This document shows positions 22,052 to 32,657 of a DNA stretch of 64,000 bases, in pieces. Under the pieces are notes generated by a model. The model did no database searches and had not been told where the DNA came from. It saw only the letters and a program-made list of their open reading frames with translations. The position numbers and the translations under genes are program-made. Positions within the stretch are counted from its first letter, which is position 1. Every line of letters begins with the position of its first letter. The stretch comes from Agapanthus africanus (Eukaryota > Streptophyta > Magnoliopsida > Asparagales > Amaryllidaceae): the NCBI GenBank assembly GCA_030015575.1, contig CM057337.1:336298583-336362582 (forward strand), written 5' to 3'.

Positions 22052-24250
22052 TGTTAGTTGTATGTATGCCCTAGAGGCCAGTATTGTACAGATTATGTAT
22101 ATTATATTGGATGCTTGGACATATATAGAGATGACTTTCTTGCTCGACATGATAGTATGCTATCTGGTTACTCTTTATTTTAACATGTACACTAATCTCT
22201 TTATACTGTCTTATAGTTACATGTTGGTAAAGCCCTTAGGATTTGTACTTGACTACCTGGACTATGATGCAGATCATACTAGTGGGGACATGGTAGTCCA
22301 TAAGTACATCCTTCAAGGTCCCTAGTCGTGGGTGTATCGAGACGGGGCATCGATATACCAGAGTAGACTAGCGTATACGCTTCTCGACCCATGTGATGGG
22401 CGATGGATGATCCCATATCCATTGGTGTTTGACATCAGAGATGGTATACGGGTGCTCAGTGGAGACTGGGTACACTGGACGGACTCGCCGAGAACTCCCA
22501 GATGGTATTATACCTCACGTCAGATGGCAGTTCTCAGGTGACACTTGTACAGGTTAGTCTGTAGACCCGAGATCGTCATAGAGTCTTATGTGATTCCCAC
22601 TGTGCTTTGATCTCCACCTTACCACGTCCATGAGGGCATGCAAAACGGTGGTCTTTGGGCACAGTCCCGAGTCATATGGAGGCAATGAGAGATAGGAGGG
22701 GTTTCGTCTCTCCCGGTATTGGGGGTTGATGTTGCGCTGTGCTCGATTGGCCGTAACAGGGAAGTCCCTGGCCAGGGCTGATCAGAGATTTGCTGGTAAG
22801 TGTTACCAGTAGTTTCTCGACCCGTTACGAGCCTCACATCGGCACGACTTATCGGGTTATTGGGGTCTGACGTTTACCACCCCTAGACTTGATATGCGAC
22901 ATATCTGACGAAGAGACCGGACTGTACGGTAAGTGTTACTGGTCGGATTCGCAGGAGTGTGAGCGGGCTAGCTCATCGATCTTCTGATCGCTCAATACCC
23001 GGGTGGCCGTTACGTTTAGCAGACCGCTTGCGGCTTGTGGGTGCTTGATATGATCATCATCTGCTACCGGTGTATTGACGAGTCTTTAGAGTCCTACACA
23101 GAGGTTTCCTGGCTCAAGCGAAACGAAATAGGAGCGCATATGAGATATGTGCAGGACCGAGAATGATGCGTGTATGTGATACCGCATTTCATTCTCGCGA
23201 TATATGTTTCGATTGGTTATATTCGATATGACCTAGTTATCGAATCATTGATTCGATAAATCGATACATTGAATACTAGTCGGTTATGTGCGACATGACC
23301 GGATCATTGAATCAAGTGTTGATTTAATGATTTAATGTATAATTATATATTTGATATATTACTTTGCATTAACTAGTATTGGTTCACTTTAAACGGATTT
23401 TTCTCACTTGGATTGCACATTGTATATATGATATACTTTTGTGCATCTTTTTGTATCATGTTTGATGATACTTGATCATATGGTTAAGTGAATAGAATTA
23501 AACCATGGTTATTATGATAATTAGGGTTTTGCATATTTAGTTATTCATTTATTTGGATAAGTTTAAGATAAGAATGGTGGCTTTATTTGTTTTATATTGA
23601 AGCTTCATGAAGCTTTGACTTTGCTAACCATCCTTATCTTCATGCTTAACCCTAACCCATCCAAGTGACCATGGTTAATTCTCTACACTTAACCCTAGTT
23701 CAAGTTATGATAAGTATTTGATTTTCTATTTCTTTTAAAATCATAACTTATCATAACTAGCTCATCTTCTTCTTCTTCTTCAAGCTTGCTACAACAATGG
23801 CAACTTGAGATCTAGTGAGATAAATCCAATTCTAAAGTGAACCCACCTCCTATTTCTTCACTCTCTACCTCTTGCCAAGTTGTTTTGGGTGTTTACTTCA
23901 CAAGTTTCATAAGTTTGTGAAGTCGGATCTTGAGTTTGTGCAACCTCGACGTAGATCGTCTTTGACACAAAGCCGACGACCTATTCCGCTTATTTTCCCG
24001 ATGAAGCCGATGATCGAGTCGAGGATTCATGATGGACAGCGAGGGCATGACCACGTGGAGCTAAGGAGGCGGAAATCCGGATCTACAAAGGTTGTAGCAT
24101 CTCAACTTTAGTTAAATTGTTAACTAGATTTATATTTCGCCTAGAATTCTAGCGACGATCCGTAGTCTAGGGTTTCTCGGCACCATATTTTTTAAATTTG
24201 GCATGTTCGATGCCTTGTGAGACCTCTATAGGGTGCCTAGGAACCTTTCA
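22052..24250 (+). repeat. 5' LTR of element D
   Basis: It runs from TGTTAGTTGTATG to GAACCTTTCA and is followed by the PBS. U3 palindromes lie at 23239-23257 and around the CAAGTGTTG core at 23313-23321. CTACAAAGGTTGTAG lies at 24083-24097 near the LTR end. A 79-codon ORF at 23872 is judged to be chance. Confidence 0.95.
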
Positions 24251-24251
24251 C

Positions 24252-24263
24252 TGGTATCAGAGC
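24252..24263 (+). other. primer binding site, element D
   Basis: TGGTATCAGAGC, complementary to the 3' end of initiator-Met tRNA, lies one base after the LTR. Confidence 0.93.
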
Positions 24264-24451
24264 CTAACTAGAGCCTTAGGCGAAGTCTAGACGGAGTTTG
24301 AAGTCCGGACGAACCCGAAACCCCGATGCCCAAGAGCTCTCTGGACATTTCATGAAATCTGGGAATTTTTGATATTAAAAATGCTTAAAAAATTCACCAA
24401 AGAATTCTAAGAATTACTGTGTAAAACGTTTCCCATGAACAGTTCAATGAG

Positions 24452-24496
24452 CCGCGGAAACGCGGCAGAAGCATGGCTTCTGCCGCTGTTCCGCGG
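24452..24496 (+). promoter_or_regulatory. GC-rich stem-loop after the PBS, element D
   Basis: Two 21-nt arms (24452-24472, 24476-24496) pair at 19 of 21 positions around a 3-nt loop. The core is CCGCGG and GCGGCAGAAGC. Confidence 0.85.
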
Positions 24497-24785
24497 TCAG
24501 ATAGTGACGTCAGCCCTACTTCTTTGCACAGTAATACCTGATAAATTCTGGTGAGTTTTCTGGGTATTTTTAAATTGATTTAAGGGTTGAGTGCTCTGGG
24601 GTTATATTGGGAATCGACGATTCGATCGGAATATCAAACTTTGTCTAAGTGTTTTTCCAGATAACTGTAGAATATGTTAAAGAGTTCGACCGGATATAAA
24701 TACCCAGGTTTTCTCCTGCCGGAATAATTCCAAGTGTTGGATTTTTCTGTGGTTAAAAGACGTTCTGAGTAGTGCAAGTAACGCG

Positions 24786-24920
24786 ATGGTCCCTCTAGAA
24801 GACAACAAACCTTAACTCGATTATGTGACCGTCTTGAACTGCCCTTTGAACCTTCGGGTTTGGGGCAGTACGGCGTGCCACATGTGAGGCGTTGGCTTGA
24901 CCCTTCTACGGCTGGACCGT
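24786..24920 (+). promoter_or_regulatory. highly conserved leader block with TTCG hairpin
   Basis: Near-identical blocks lie at 50617-50750 in J and on the minus strand at about 41400-41535 and 60055-60190 in G. A nested hairpin pairs CTGCCC with GGGCAG and AACC with GGTT around TTCG in D; G has AAACC-TTAG-GGTTT. Conservation exceeds that of the flanking leader. Confidence 0.75.
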
Positions 24921-25240
24921 TGGTACTGAGGCATGAAGTGAATGTCTTTGAACCTATTTCATGTGTTGATCGGTGTCGGGAAAACTTGGGTGTTCGAATG
25001 TTCGATCGGAAAGTTTGATATATTCTATTTATCCGGAATGAGATACAATAATTGGAATTCACAAACAGTTATGTGATAACTGAATGAATGTTATAAATCT
25101 AGCAATTTAGTCCCATATGATATTGAAAAGAGTTTTCGATAATGAGACTAAAATGCGGGATTTATATCTGTTAGGCATGCGATGTCTTAAGAGGTTGCGG
25201 ATTCCAACTGTTGTAGTTTTACACTTTCTTTTCTGTGACC

Positions 25241-25246
25241 GTAAGT
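25241..25246 (+). promoter_or_regulatory. candidate 5' splice site in the leader, element D
   Basis: GTAAGT occurs within the conserved context CTGTGACC-GTAAGT-GTAGTATG, which is also present in J (50898-50903) and both G leaders. Use as a donor is inference. Confidence 0.4.
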
Positions 25247-25860
25247 GTAGTATGTTCATATCGCCGGTTTCGTTGCTATACGTCAACGACAATTGGGGTA
25301 TGCATACTTACTTACGTTGATGACATGTGATGTTATGTGTTGCTGGATATGTTATATTGGATCGTCGTATTTGAATAGCCGGGGGTTTTTATGTGAGATG
25401 AGTGTTTTTCATTTTCATTCATGTAAAAACTTGTATGTAATATTCTTTTATTTGGGGCACTTCCAGGTAGCGGAAGTTGTCACCCTTTGTATATTATTTA
25501 CTTTTCCGCATTAGGATAGACCCAAGGAGGGGAGCACAAGTAACCGGGTTCTGGGGTCCAGTGGGAGACCAACTCGAGGAGTCGAGTCCGGGTCTCCTAA
25601 CCCTAGAATTGGCAGGGTTGCTTGCCGCTCTCGTAGGGGTCTAGGGGTGTGGGATTGGCTATTCATCACGACCGTGGAATCCGTGTTTTATACTGGCTCG
25701 TATTGAAAACACGGACGTCCTAGTATATCCAATATTTCATATGTTTATTCTGCTGCGATATCTGTGATGTGTTTCTGTGATGGATATAATATAGTATATA
25801 TGATATATTATATAGACGTTACTTATGTTTTACACCCGTGCTAGCCCTGCCCTGCTCTGT

Positions 25861-25881
25861 CGTTAGTTACCTAACCTAACG
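25861..25881 (+). promoter_or_regulatory. CGTTAG stem, element D leader
   Basis: CGTTAG and CTAACG arms surround a 9-nt loop. The same stem occurs in A and J. Confidence 0.65.
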
Positions 25882-25968
25882 GTGCACGAGGGGACATCGA
25901 GGCGAATGCGGATGGCATAAGTGTACGTCATATCTATCTGTGATGTTTAGGTATTTAAATGATGGGAC

Positions 25969-25989
25969 TTCATTAATGTGATTAATGAA
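25969..25989 (+). promoter_or_regulatory. compensated TTAAT hairpin, element D
   Basis: TTCATTAA-TGTGA-TTAATGAA. The outer pairs differ from J and G but remain complementary. Confidence 0.75.
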
Positions 25990-26044
25990 AGAAAAGAAAC
26001 CTAAGATGTTGTAGAATCAGATTTTAAATAAAACAGGTAGCTAC

Positions 26045-26290
26045 AGTTCTTGCTTTGCATAGCGGTATATATGATATACCCTGCACCTTATTCGATGAGG
26101 AAAGGACCGAGATCCCTTCACCAGGAGTGACTCCTTTAGCAATAACTTGCAGATGCTACACACTCGGTTTGGCTTTGATTGCTTTTAAGAGTTTTTGCTT
26201 TGCACAGTGATATATATGATATATCCCGCACCTCATTCGACGAGGAAAGGACCGAGATCCCTTCGCCGGGAGTGACTCCTTTAGCAAAAC
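26045..26290 (+). repeat. duplicated leader module, element D
   Basis: Two copies share CTTTGCAYAG.G, ATATATGATATA, a GACGAGGAAAGGACCGAGAT-type core and AGTGACTCCTTTAGCAA. The second copy is closed by AGTTTT(T)GC and GCAAAACT, which can pair. Confidence 0.88.
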
Positions 26291-26427
26291 TAGAAAAGCC
26301 TCAAAATCACTCCATTTCAAAACTTCATTTGATTCTACAACGATATCAAGTTCATTACGCTCATGGTTTTCAGAAAAACCTGGCGTAGCCCTCCGTCATT
26401 TTAGATGAGTAGTAGTTAGTATTCGTG

Positions 26428-26644
26428 CTACGTTTGTTGGCCTGCGTCAAGGCGTAGTGTGCGGTAGCTAACTAGTATTTATCTGCTTATGCATATGATG
26501 CAGATTGGATTAGGGTAGTCGTGCGACTTTGTTGGCCTGCGTCAAGGGTCGTACGGGTGGGTTTAATTCAATCAGGAAATGACGGGTTGAACTTGACTAG
26601 CGCACTATGGTTTGTTGGCCTGCGTCAAGGTCATAGCACGCTAG
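26428..26644 (+). promoter_or_regulatory. three tandem leader hairpins, element D
   Basis: The loop TTTGTTGGCCTGCGTCAAGG occurs three times (26433, 26528, 26611). It is closed by CTACG/CGTAG, CGTGCGAC/GTCGTACG and CTAGCGCACTATGG/TCATAGCACGCTAG. The first stem is perfect, the second has one GU pair, and the third has a 2-nt internal mismatch and one GU pair. Confidence 0.88.
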
Positions 26645-26852
26645 GGGCAAAAGCATTATCGGGAATTTCAAGTGTTGAAATTTGCAATGAGATTGCATAC
26701 CTTCTATGAGATAGTTGGATCCCGATACCCGCTGCGAGTAAGAGTTACTCCTGGGAGAGTTTTACACATTACAATTAGCCGATCAAGTAGGTGTCTAGAA
26801 AGGTGTTAACGAGGTTACGCCTCTGGGAAAACGAGGTTTACATTAATTAGGT

Positions 26853-26868
26853 TCGTGCGAAAGCACGG
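26853..26868 (+). promoter_or_regulatory. GAAA-tetraloop hairpin, element D leader
   Basis: TCGTGC-GAAA-GCACGG with AGGT/ACCT outside. J and G have CCGTGC-GAAA-GCACGG, so the outer pair changes from C-G to U-G but still pairs. Confidence 0.8.
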
Positions 26869-27082
26869 GGGACCTCCCTCAAAGTACCGACACTGGCCTG
26901 GCTGAAAGATTGGCGAACTTGTAGTGTGTAATTAATCCCGGCTAGTCTTTCCTTTTTAGGTTTGGAGGAAGATTTGATAAAAAGCAGTGGGAGCCATCCT
27001 GATTAGATAAGATAATAACCAATCTGATCTTGCACGAGCATACGCTAAAGTGTTTTCTTCTCTCTCTCTCCAGGTAGCGACC

Positions 27083-30000
27083 ATTTCATGCCCTAATAAA
27101 GATAATAATATGGATGTATTGACCGAACCCGCATGTTATACTGTGCTGGGGAACGTTGGTTCCGTTCTTTCTTATAAGAGTTATAGGAATGAACAGGATA
27201 TAAGGGAATGCCAGGATTCCCATGCCACCCGAATGAAGAAAGTACATGTTGATGCATTTTCTTCGGGTGTGTTCGTTACTGAGAACTGTTTCTCCATTTC
27301 CTCTACGTCCTGGGTATTAGATACCGGGTCAGGATCCCATATATGTAATCAGTTACATGGGCTAAGGAAAGGTAGAGAACTTGGAGAAGGTGATAAAGAC
27401 ATTAGAGTTGGAAATGGTTCAATTGTTGCAGCTAAGACTGTCGGGGAATATCACCTTGTATTACCAACTGGTGATACATTGGTTCTGAACGAATGCTATT
27501 ACATGCCGAACCTGATATGCAACATTATATCGGTTTCTTTATTGAGTAAAGAGGGATATAATTTTGTATTGCAGGACAATGTTATGAACATTTTCCGTGA
27601 CCAAAAGTTGGTTGGATCAGGCACGTTGTGCAATGGCATTTATGTTCTAAATCAATCAACAGTTCTGAGCATAACAAACATACTCAAGAGGAAGAGTTCA
27701 GAACTGAACGAATCCTTCTTGTGGCATTGTAGACTGGGTCACATCAATGTGACACGACTAGCTAAGTTGCATAAAGATGGATATTTAAATCCGTTTGAAT
27801 TTTCATCTTATGACACTTGCCAGTCATGTCTCAAAGGCAAGATGACCAAAACTCCGTTTACGGGACACGGAGAAAGAGTTAACGAACTCTTGGGACTGAT
27901 ACATAGTGATGTATGCGGTCCCATGTCTACACATGCCAGGGATGGTTCTTCATACTTCATTACATTCACTGTCGATCTCTCTAGGTTCGGGTATGTGTTC
28001 CTGATGAAACACAAATCAGAAGCTTTTGAGAAATTTAGGGAATATAAACAAGAAGTTGAGAACCAAACCGGAAAAAGTATTAAAATCCTACGATCTGATC
28101 GAGGAGGAGAATACTTAAGCAATGAATTCCTGGACTTCCTAAAAGAGAATGGGATTCTCTCTCAGCTGACTCCTCCATATACACCACAGCACAACGGTGT
28201 ATCAGAACGGAGGAACCGCACCCTATTAGATATGGTGCGCTCTATGATGAGCACAGCTGAGTTACCTATTTTCTTCTGGGGATATGCACTGGAAACAGCT
28301 GCAGACCTATTGAATATGGTTCCCACCAAAACCGTGCTGACCACTCCATATGAGATATAGAAAGGAAAGAGACCATGTCTTAATTATGTTAAGATATGGG
28401 GTTGTCCGGCCTATGTAAAAACGCAAAATCCGGACAAACTCGCGGCAAGGTCCATTCTGTGTAAGTTTATTGGATATCCCAAACATTCGCGAGGGTATAT
28501 CTTCTACACCCTGAGGAACAAAGAGTGTTTGTTTCTCGGCATGCCACCTTTTTAGAAAAGGAATTTCTTGAAAAAGAGATTAGTGGTCATGAGGTAGAAC
28601 TGGAAGAGGTTCCAGCTGCAGAAGCTACAACAGAAGATCTGGTGGAACCAGAGGATTCCGTAGTTCCCGATGAACCCCAGCCACTCCGCCGATCTAGTAG
28701 GGTTCCTCGCCAACCTGAGAGATACTATGGTTTTCTCATGGACGGTGGGAGCGAGGATTGCATCATGGAAGATGATGACCCAACTAGCTTCGAGCAGGCC
28801 ATCACGAGTAGGGACTCAGTGAAATGGCTGGATGCTATGCGGTCCGAGATGGAATCCATGTACACCAACAAAGTATGGACTTTGGAAGTTGCTCCTGAAG
28901 GGGTAAAACCCATTGGGAGCAAGTGGATCTTTAAGAAGAAACTTGGTGTAGATGGGAAAGTGGAGACTTTCAAAGCTAGACTTGTAGCAAAGGGTTTTCG
29001 TCAAAGACCAGGTGTGGACTATGACGAGACCTTTTCTCCAGTGCCTATGCTTAAATCCATCCGAATCATGCTTGCCATTGCTGCCTTTCATGACTACGAA
29101 ATCTGGCAAATGGATGTTAAGACCGCCTTTCTAAATGGTGATTTAGAAGAGTGCGTGTACATGACTCAGCCAGAGGGCTTCGTAGACAGTGGGAGCAGCG
29201 GGAAGGTGTGCAAGCTGCTTAAATCCATTTATGGATTAAAGCAAGCATCGCGGAGTTGGAACATCTGCTTTGACGTCGTTATCAAAGAGTTTGATTTCAT
29301 CAAAAATCCAGATGAACCTTGTATCTACAAGAAGGTGGCAGAGAATAAGGTTGTCTTCCTCGTATTGTACGTGGACGACATACTCTTGATAGGAAATGAT
29401 ATTCCTATGCTGCAATCGGTCAAGCTCTTCTTATCACAAAGATTCTCAATGAAAGATCTTGGTGATACCTCCTGCATATTGGGAATTAGGATCTATAGAG
29501 ATAGATCCAAACGGATTTTGGGATTATCCCAATCCAGGTACATTGACACCATACTAAAGAGGTTTAGTATGGAAGAGTCCAAGCGCGGGAACTTGCCCAC
29601 GATCTCTGGAGTCACTCTCTCCAAAGAGATGTCTCCCAAGACTGATTTGGAGAGAGCTCGCATGCAAGGGATACCCTATGCTTCGGCAGTAGGCTCTATC
29701 ATGTATGCGATGCTATGTACCAGACCCGATGTAGCATACTCACTAAGTGTAGTGAGTAGGTATCAAGCTGATCCTGGAGAGAGTCACTGGACAGCTGTGA
29801 AAAGCATTCTCAAGTACTTGCGAAGGACTAGAGATATGTTCTTGGTGTATGGTAACGGAGAACTCCAAGTGGAGTCCTTTACCGATTCCAGCTTCCAGAG
29901 TGATAAGGATGACTCTAAGTCGCAGTCGGGCTTTGTCTTTACCCTTTACGGAGGGCGGTTAGCTGGAAGAGTTCCAAGCAGGAAACCGTGGCAGACTCGA

Positions 30001-30353
30001 CGATGGAGGCTGAATACATCGCTGCCAACGATGCTGCCAAAGAGGCTGTCTGGATCAAAAAGTTCATTACTGAACTTGGAGTGGTTCCATCCATTGAGCG
30101 TCCAATACCTTTGTATTGCGATAACAATGGAGCGGTGGCTTTGGCCAAGGAACCCAGGTCCCATCAGCGGTCCAGGCATATTCTGAGGCGGTATCACCTG
30201 ATCCGGGAGATAGTTGATCGCCGGGAGATCGAGGTCAGGAGAGTTGACACGAAGAACAACACGGCGGATCCACTCACGAAGGCCATTCTCCAGATACAGT
30301 TTGAGAGACTCTTCGGGATGCTCGGTATGAGATACTACAGCAGCTGGCCCTAG
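27083..30353 (+). pseudogene. copia polyprotein of element D (protease, integrase, RT, RNase H; no gag)
   Basis: The frame opens after the CAG at 27071-27073. The position of the G start ATG is ATT here (27083), so the start codon looks lost; the next in-frame ATG is 27110. About 70 codons of unknown sequence precede the protease motif WVLDTGSGSHIC, and there is no zinc knuckle. Integrase keeps HHCC and the D, D35, E residues (NGVSERRNR). RT keeps YVDDI. Lesions are a TGG-to-TAG stop at 28358-28360, a 1-nt deletion near 28508 and a 1-nt deletion near 29955. The family normally has one continuous frame. D cannot make an intact Pol and must rely on other copies. Confidence 0.93.
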
Positions 30354-30367
30354 TGCAAGTAGGAGAT
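30353..30367 (+). other. polypurine tract of element D
   Basis: GTGCAAGTAGGAGAT directly precedes the 3' LTR. One purine tract base differs from the J version (GTGGGAGAT). Confidence 0.85.
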
Positions 30368-32566
30368 TGTTAGTTGTATGTATGCCCTAGAGGCCAGTAT
30401 TGTACAGATTATGTATATTATATTGGATGCTTGGACATATATAGAGATGACTTTTTTGCTTGACATGATAGTATGCTATCTGGTTACTCTTTATCTTAAC
30501 ATGTACACTAGTCTCTTTATACTGTCTTATAGTTACATGTTGGTAAAGCCCTTAGGATTTATACTTGACTACCTGGACTATGATGCAGATCATACTAGTG
30601 GGGACATGGTAGTCCATAAGTACATCCTTCAAGGTCCCTAGTCGTGGGTGTATTGAGACGGGGCATCGATATACCAGAGTAGACTAGCGTATACGCTTCT
30701 CGACCCATGTGATGGGCGATGGATGATCCCATATCCATTGGTGTTTGACATCAGAGATGGTATACGGGTGCTCAGTGGAGACTGGGTACACTGGACGGAC
30801 TCGCCGAGAACTCCCAGATGGTATTATACCTCACGTCAGATGGCAGTTCTCAGGTGACACTTGTACAGGTTAGTCTGTAGACCCGAGATCGTCATAGAGT
30901 CTTATGTGATTCCCACTGTGCTTTGATCTCCACCTTACCACGTCCATGAGGGTGTGCAAAACGGTGATCTTTGGGCACAGTCCCGAGTCACATGGAGACA
31001 ATGAGCGATAGGAGGGGTTTCGTCTCTGCCGGTATTGGGGGTTGATGTTGCGCTGTGCTCGATTGGCCGTAACAGGGAAGTCCCTGGCCAGGGCTGATCA
31101 GAGATTTGCTGGTAAGTGTTACCAGTAGTTTCTCGACCCGTTACGAGCCTCACATCGGCACGACTTATCGGGTTATTGGGGTCTGACGTTTACCACCCCT
31201 AGACTTGATATGCGACATATCTGACGAAGAGACTGGACTGTACGGTAAGTGTTACTGGTCGGATTCGCAGGAGTGTGAGCGGGCTAGCTCGTCGATCTTC
31301 TGATCGCTCAATACCCGGGTGGCTGTTACGTTTAGCAGACCGCTTGCGGCTTGTGGGTGCTTGATATGATCATCATCTGCTACCGGCGTATTGACGAGTC
31401 TTTAGAGTCCTACACAGAGGTTTCCTGGCTCAAGCGAAACGAAATAGGAGCGCATATGAGATATGTGCAGGACCGAGAATGATGCGTGTATGTGATACCG
31501 CATTTCATTCTCGTGATATATGTTTCGATTGGTTATATTCGATATGACCTAGTTATCGAATCATTGATTCGATAAATCGATACATTGAATACTAGTCGGT
31601 TATGTGCGACATGACCGGATCATTGAATCAAGTGTTGATTTAATGATTTAATGTATAATTATATATTTGATATATTACTTTGCATTAACTAGTATTGGTT
31701 CACTTTAAACGGATTTTTCTCACTTGGATTGCACATTGTATATGTGATATACTTTTGTGCATCTTTTTGTATCATGTTTGATGATACTTGATCATATGGT
31801 TAAGTGAATAGAATTAAACCATGGTTATTATGATAATTAGGGTTTTGCATATTTAGTTATTCATTTATTTGGATAAGTTTAAGATAAGAATGGTGGCTTT
31901 ATTTGTTTTATATTGAAGCTTCATGAAGCTTTGACTTTGCTAACCATCCTTATCTTCATGCTTAACCCTAACCCATCCAAGTGACCATGGTTAATTCTCT
32001 ACACTTAACCCTAGTTCAAGTTATGATAAGTATTTGATTTTCTATTTCTTTTAAAATCATAACTTATCATAACTAGCTCATCTTCTTCTTCTTCTTCAAG
32101 CTTGCTACAACAATGGCAACTTGAGATCTAGTGAGATAAATCCAATTCTAAAGTGAACCCACCTCCTATTTCTTCACTCTCTACCTCTTGCCAAGTTGTT
32201 TTGGGTGTTTACTTCATAAGTTTCATAAGTTTGTGAAGTCGGAGCTTGAGTTTGTGCAACCTCGACGTAGATCGTCTTTGACACAAAGCCGACGACCTAT
32301 TCCGCTTATTTTCCCGATGAAGCCGATGATCGAGTCGAGGATTCATGATGGACAGCGAGGGCATGACCACGTGGAGCTAAGGAGGCGGAAATCCGGATCT
32401 ACAAAGGTTGTAGCATCTCAACTTTAGTTAAATTGTTAATTAGATTTATATTTCGCCTAGAATTCTAGCGACGATCCGTAGTCTAGGGTTTCTCGGCACC
32501 ATATTTTTTAAATTTGGCATGTTCGATGCCTTGTGAGACCTCTATAGGGTGCCTAGGAATCTTTCA
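30368..32566 (+). repeat. 3' LTR of element D
   Basis: It is the same length (2,199 bp) as the 5' LTR. It ends GAATCTTTCA and is followed by CATAC. CTACAAAGGTTGTAG lies at 32399-32413. Confidence 0.95.
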
Positions 32567-32571
32567 CATAC

Positions 32572-32642
32572 CAAACACCTTTAGATGATTGCAAAGAGTA
32601 GGGAAATTGATGTGTTAAAAATGCAATATTTTTGACTGATCA
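32572..32642 (-). repeat. 3' LTR of Athila E, first 71 bp
   Basis: On the minus strand the LTR begins TGATCAGTCAAAAATATTG immediately after the polypurine tract. D separates this piece from 20335-22051. Confidence 0.85.
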
Positions 32643-32657
32643 AATTCCCCCAAACTT
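32643..32657 (-). other. polypurine tract of Athila E
   Basis: The minus-strand AAGTTTGGGGGAATT abuts the LTR TG, a typical Athila/Tat polypurine tract. Confidence 0.85.

Larger units (their letters stand above)
24264..27073 (+). other. long structured 5' leader of element D
   Basis: This 2.8-kb stretch has no gene. In order it holds a GC-rich stem (24452-24496), a CAAGTGTTG site (24731-24739) and a block conserved with J and G (24786-24920) containing CTGCCC...AACC-TTCG-GGTT...GGGCAG. It continues with GTAAGT (25241-25246), a CGTTAG stem (25861-25881) and the hairpin TTCATTAA/TTAATGAA (25969-25989). Two copies of a 95-100-bp module (26045-26143, 26188-26290) and three tandem hairpins (26428-26644) follow. 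A CAAGTGTTG hairpin (26669-26677), a GAAA-loop hairpin (26853-26868) and a pyrimidine tract ending CAG (27071-27073) complete it. Many upstream ATGs argue against simple scanning. Confidence 0.85.
22052..32566 (+). mobile_element. Ty1/copia element D, 10.5 kb, no recognisable gag
   Basis: Two 2,199-bp LTRs (22052-24250 and 30368-32566) differ at about 20 positions by eye, roughly 1 %. A PBS, a 2.8-kb leader, a broken protease-IN-RT-RNase H reading frame, a polypurine tract and the CATAC target duplication complete the structure. It is inserted in the 3' LTR of Athila E. The short LTR divergence means a young insertion. Confidence 0.96.

Noticed and set aside
23872-24111. 79-codon ORF in both D LTRs, and a 78-codon ORF at the matching place in the J LTRs (49764-50000)
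   Set aside because: The proteins are unrelated in sequence, and conservation within D only reflects recent LTR duplication. No family is recognisable.
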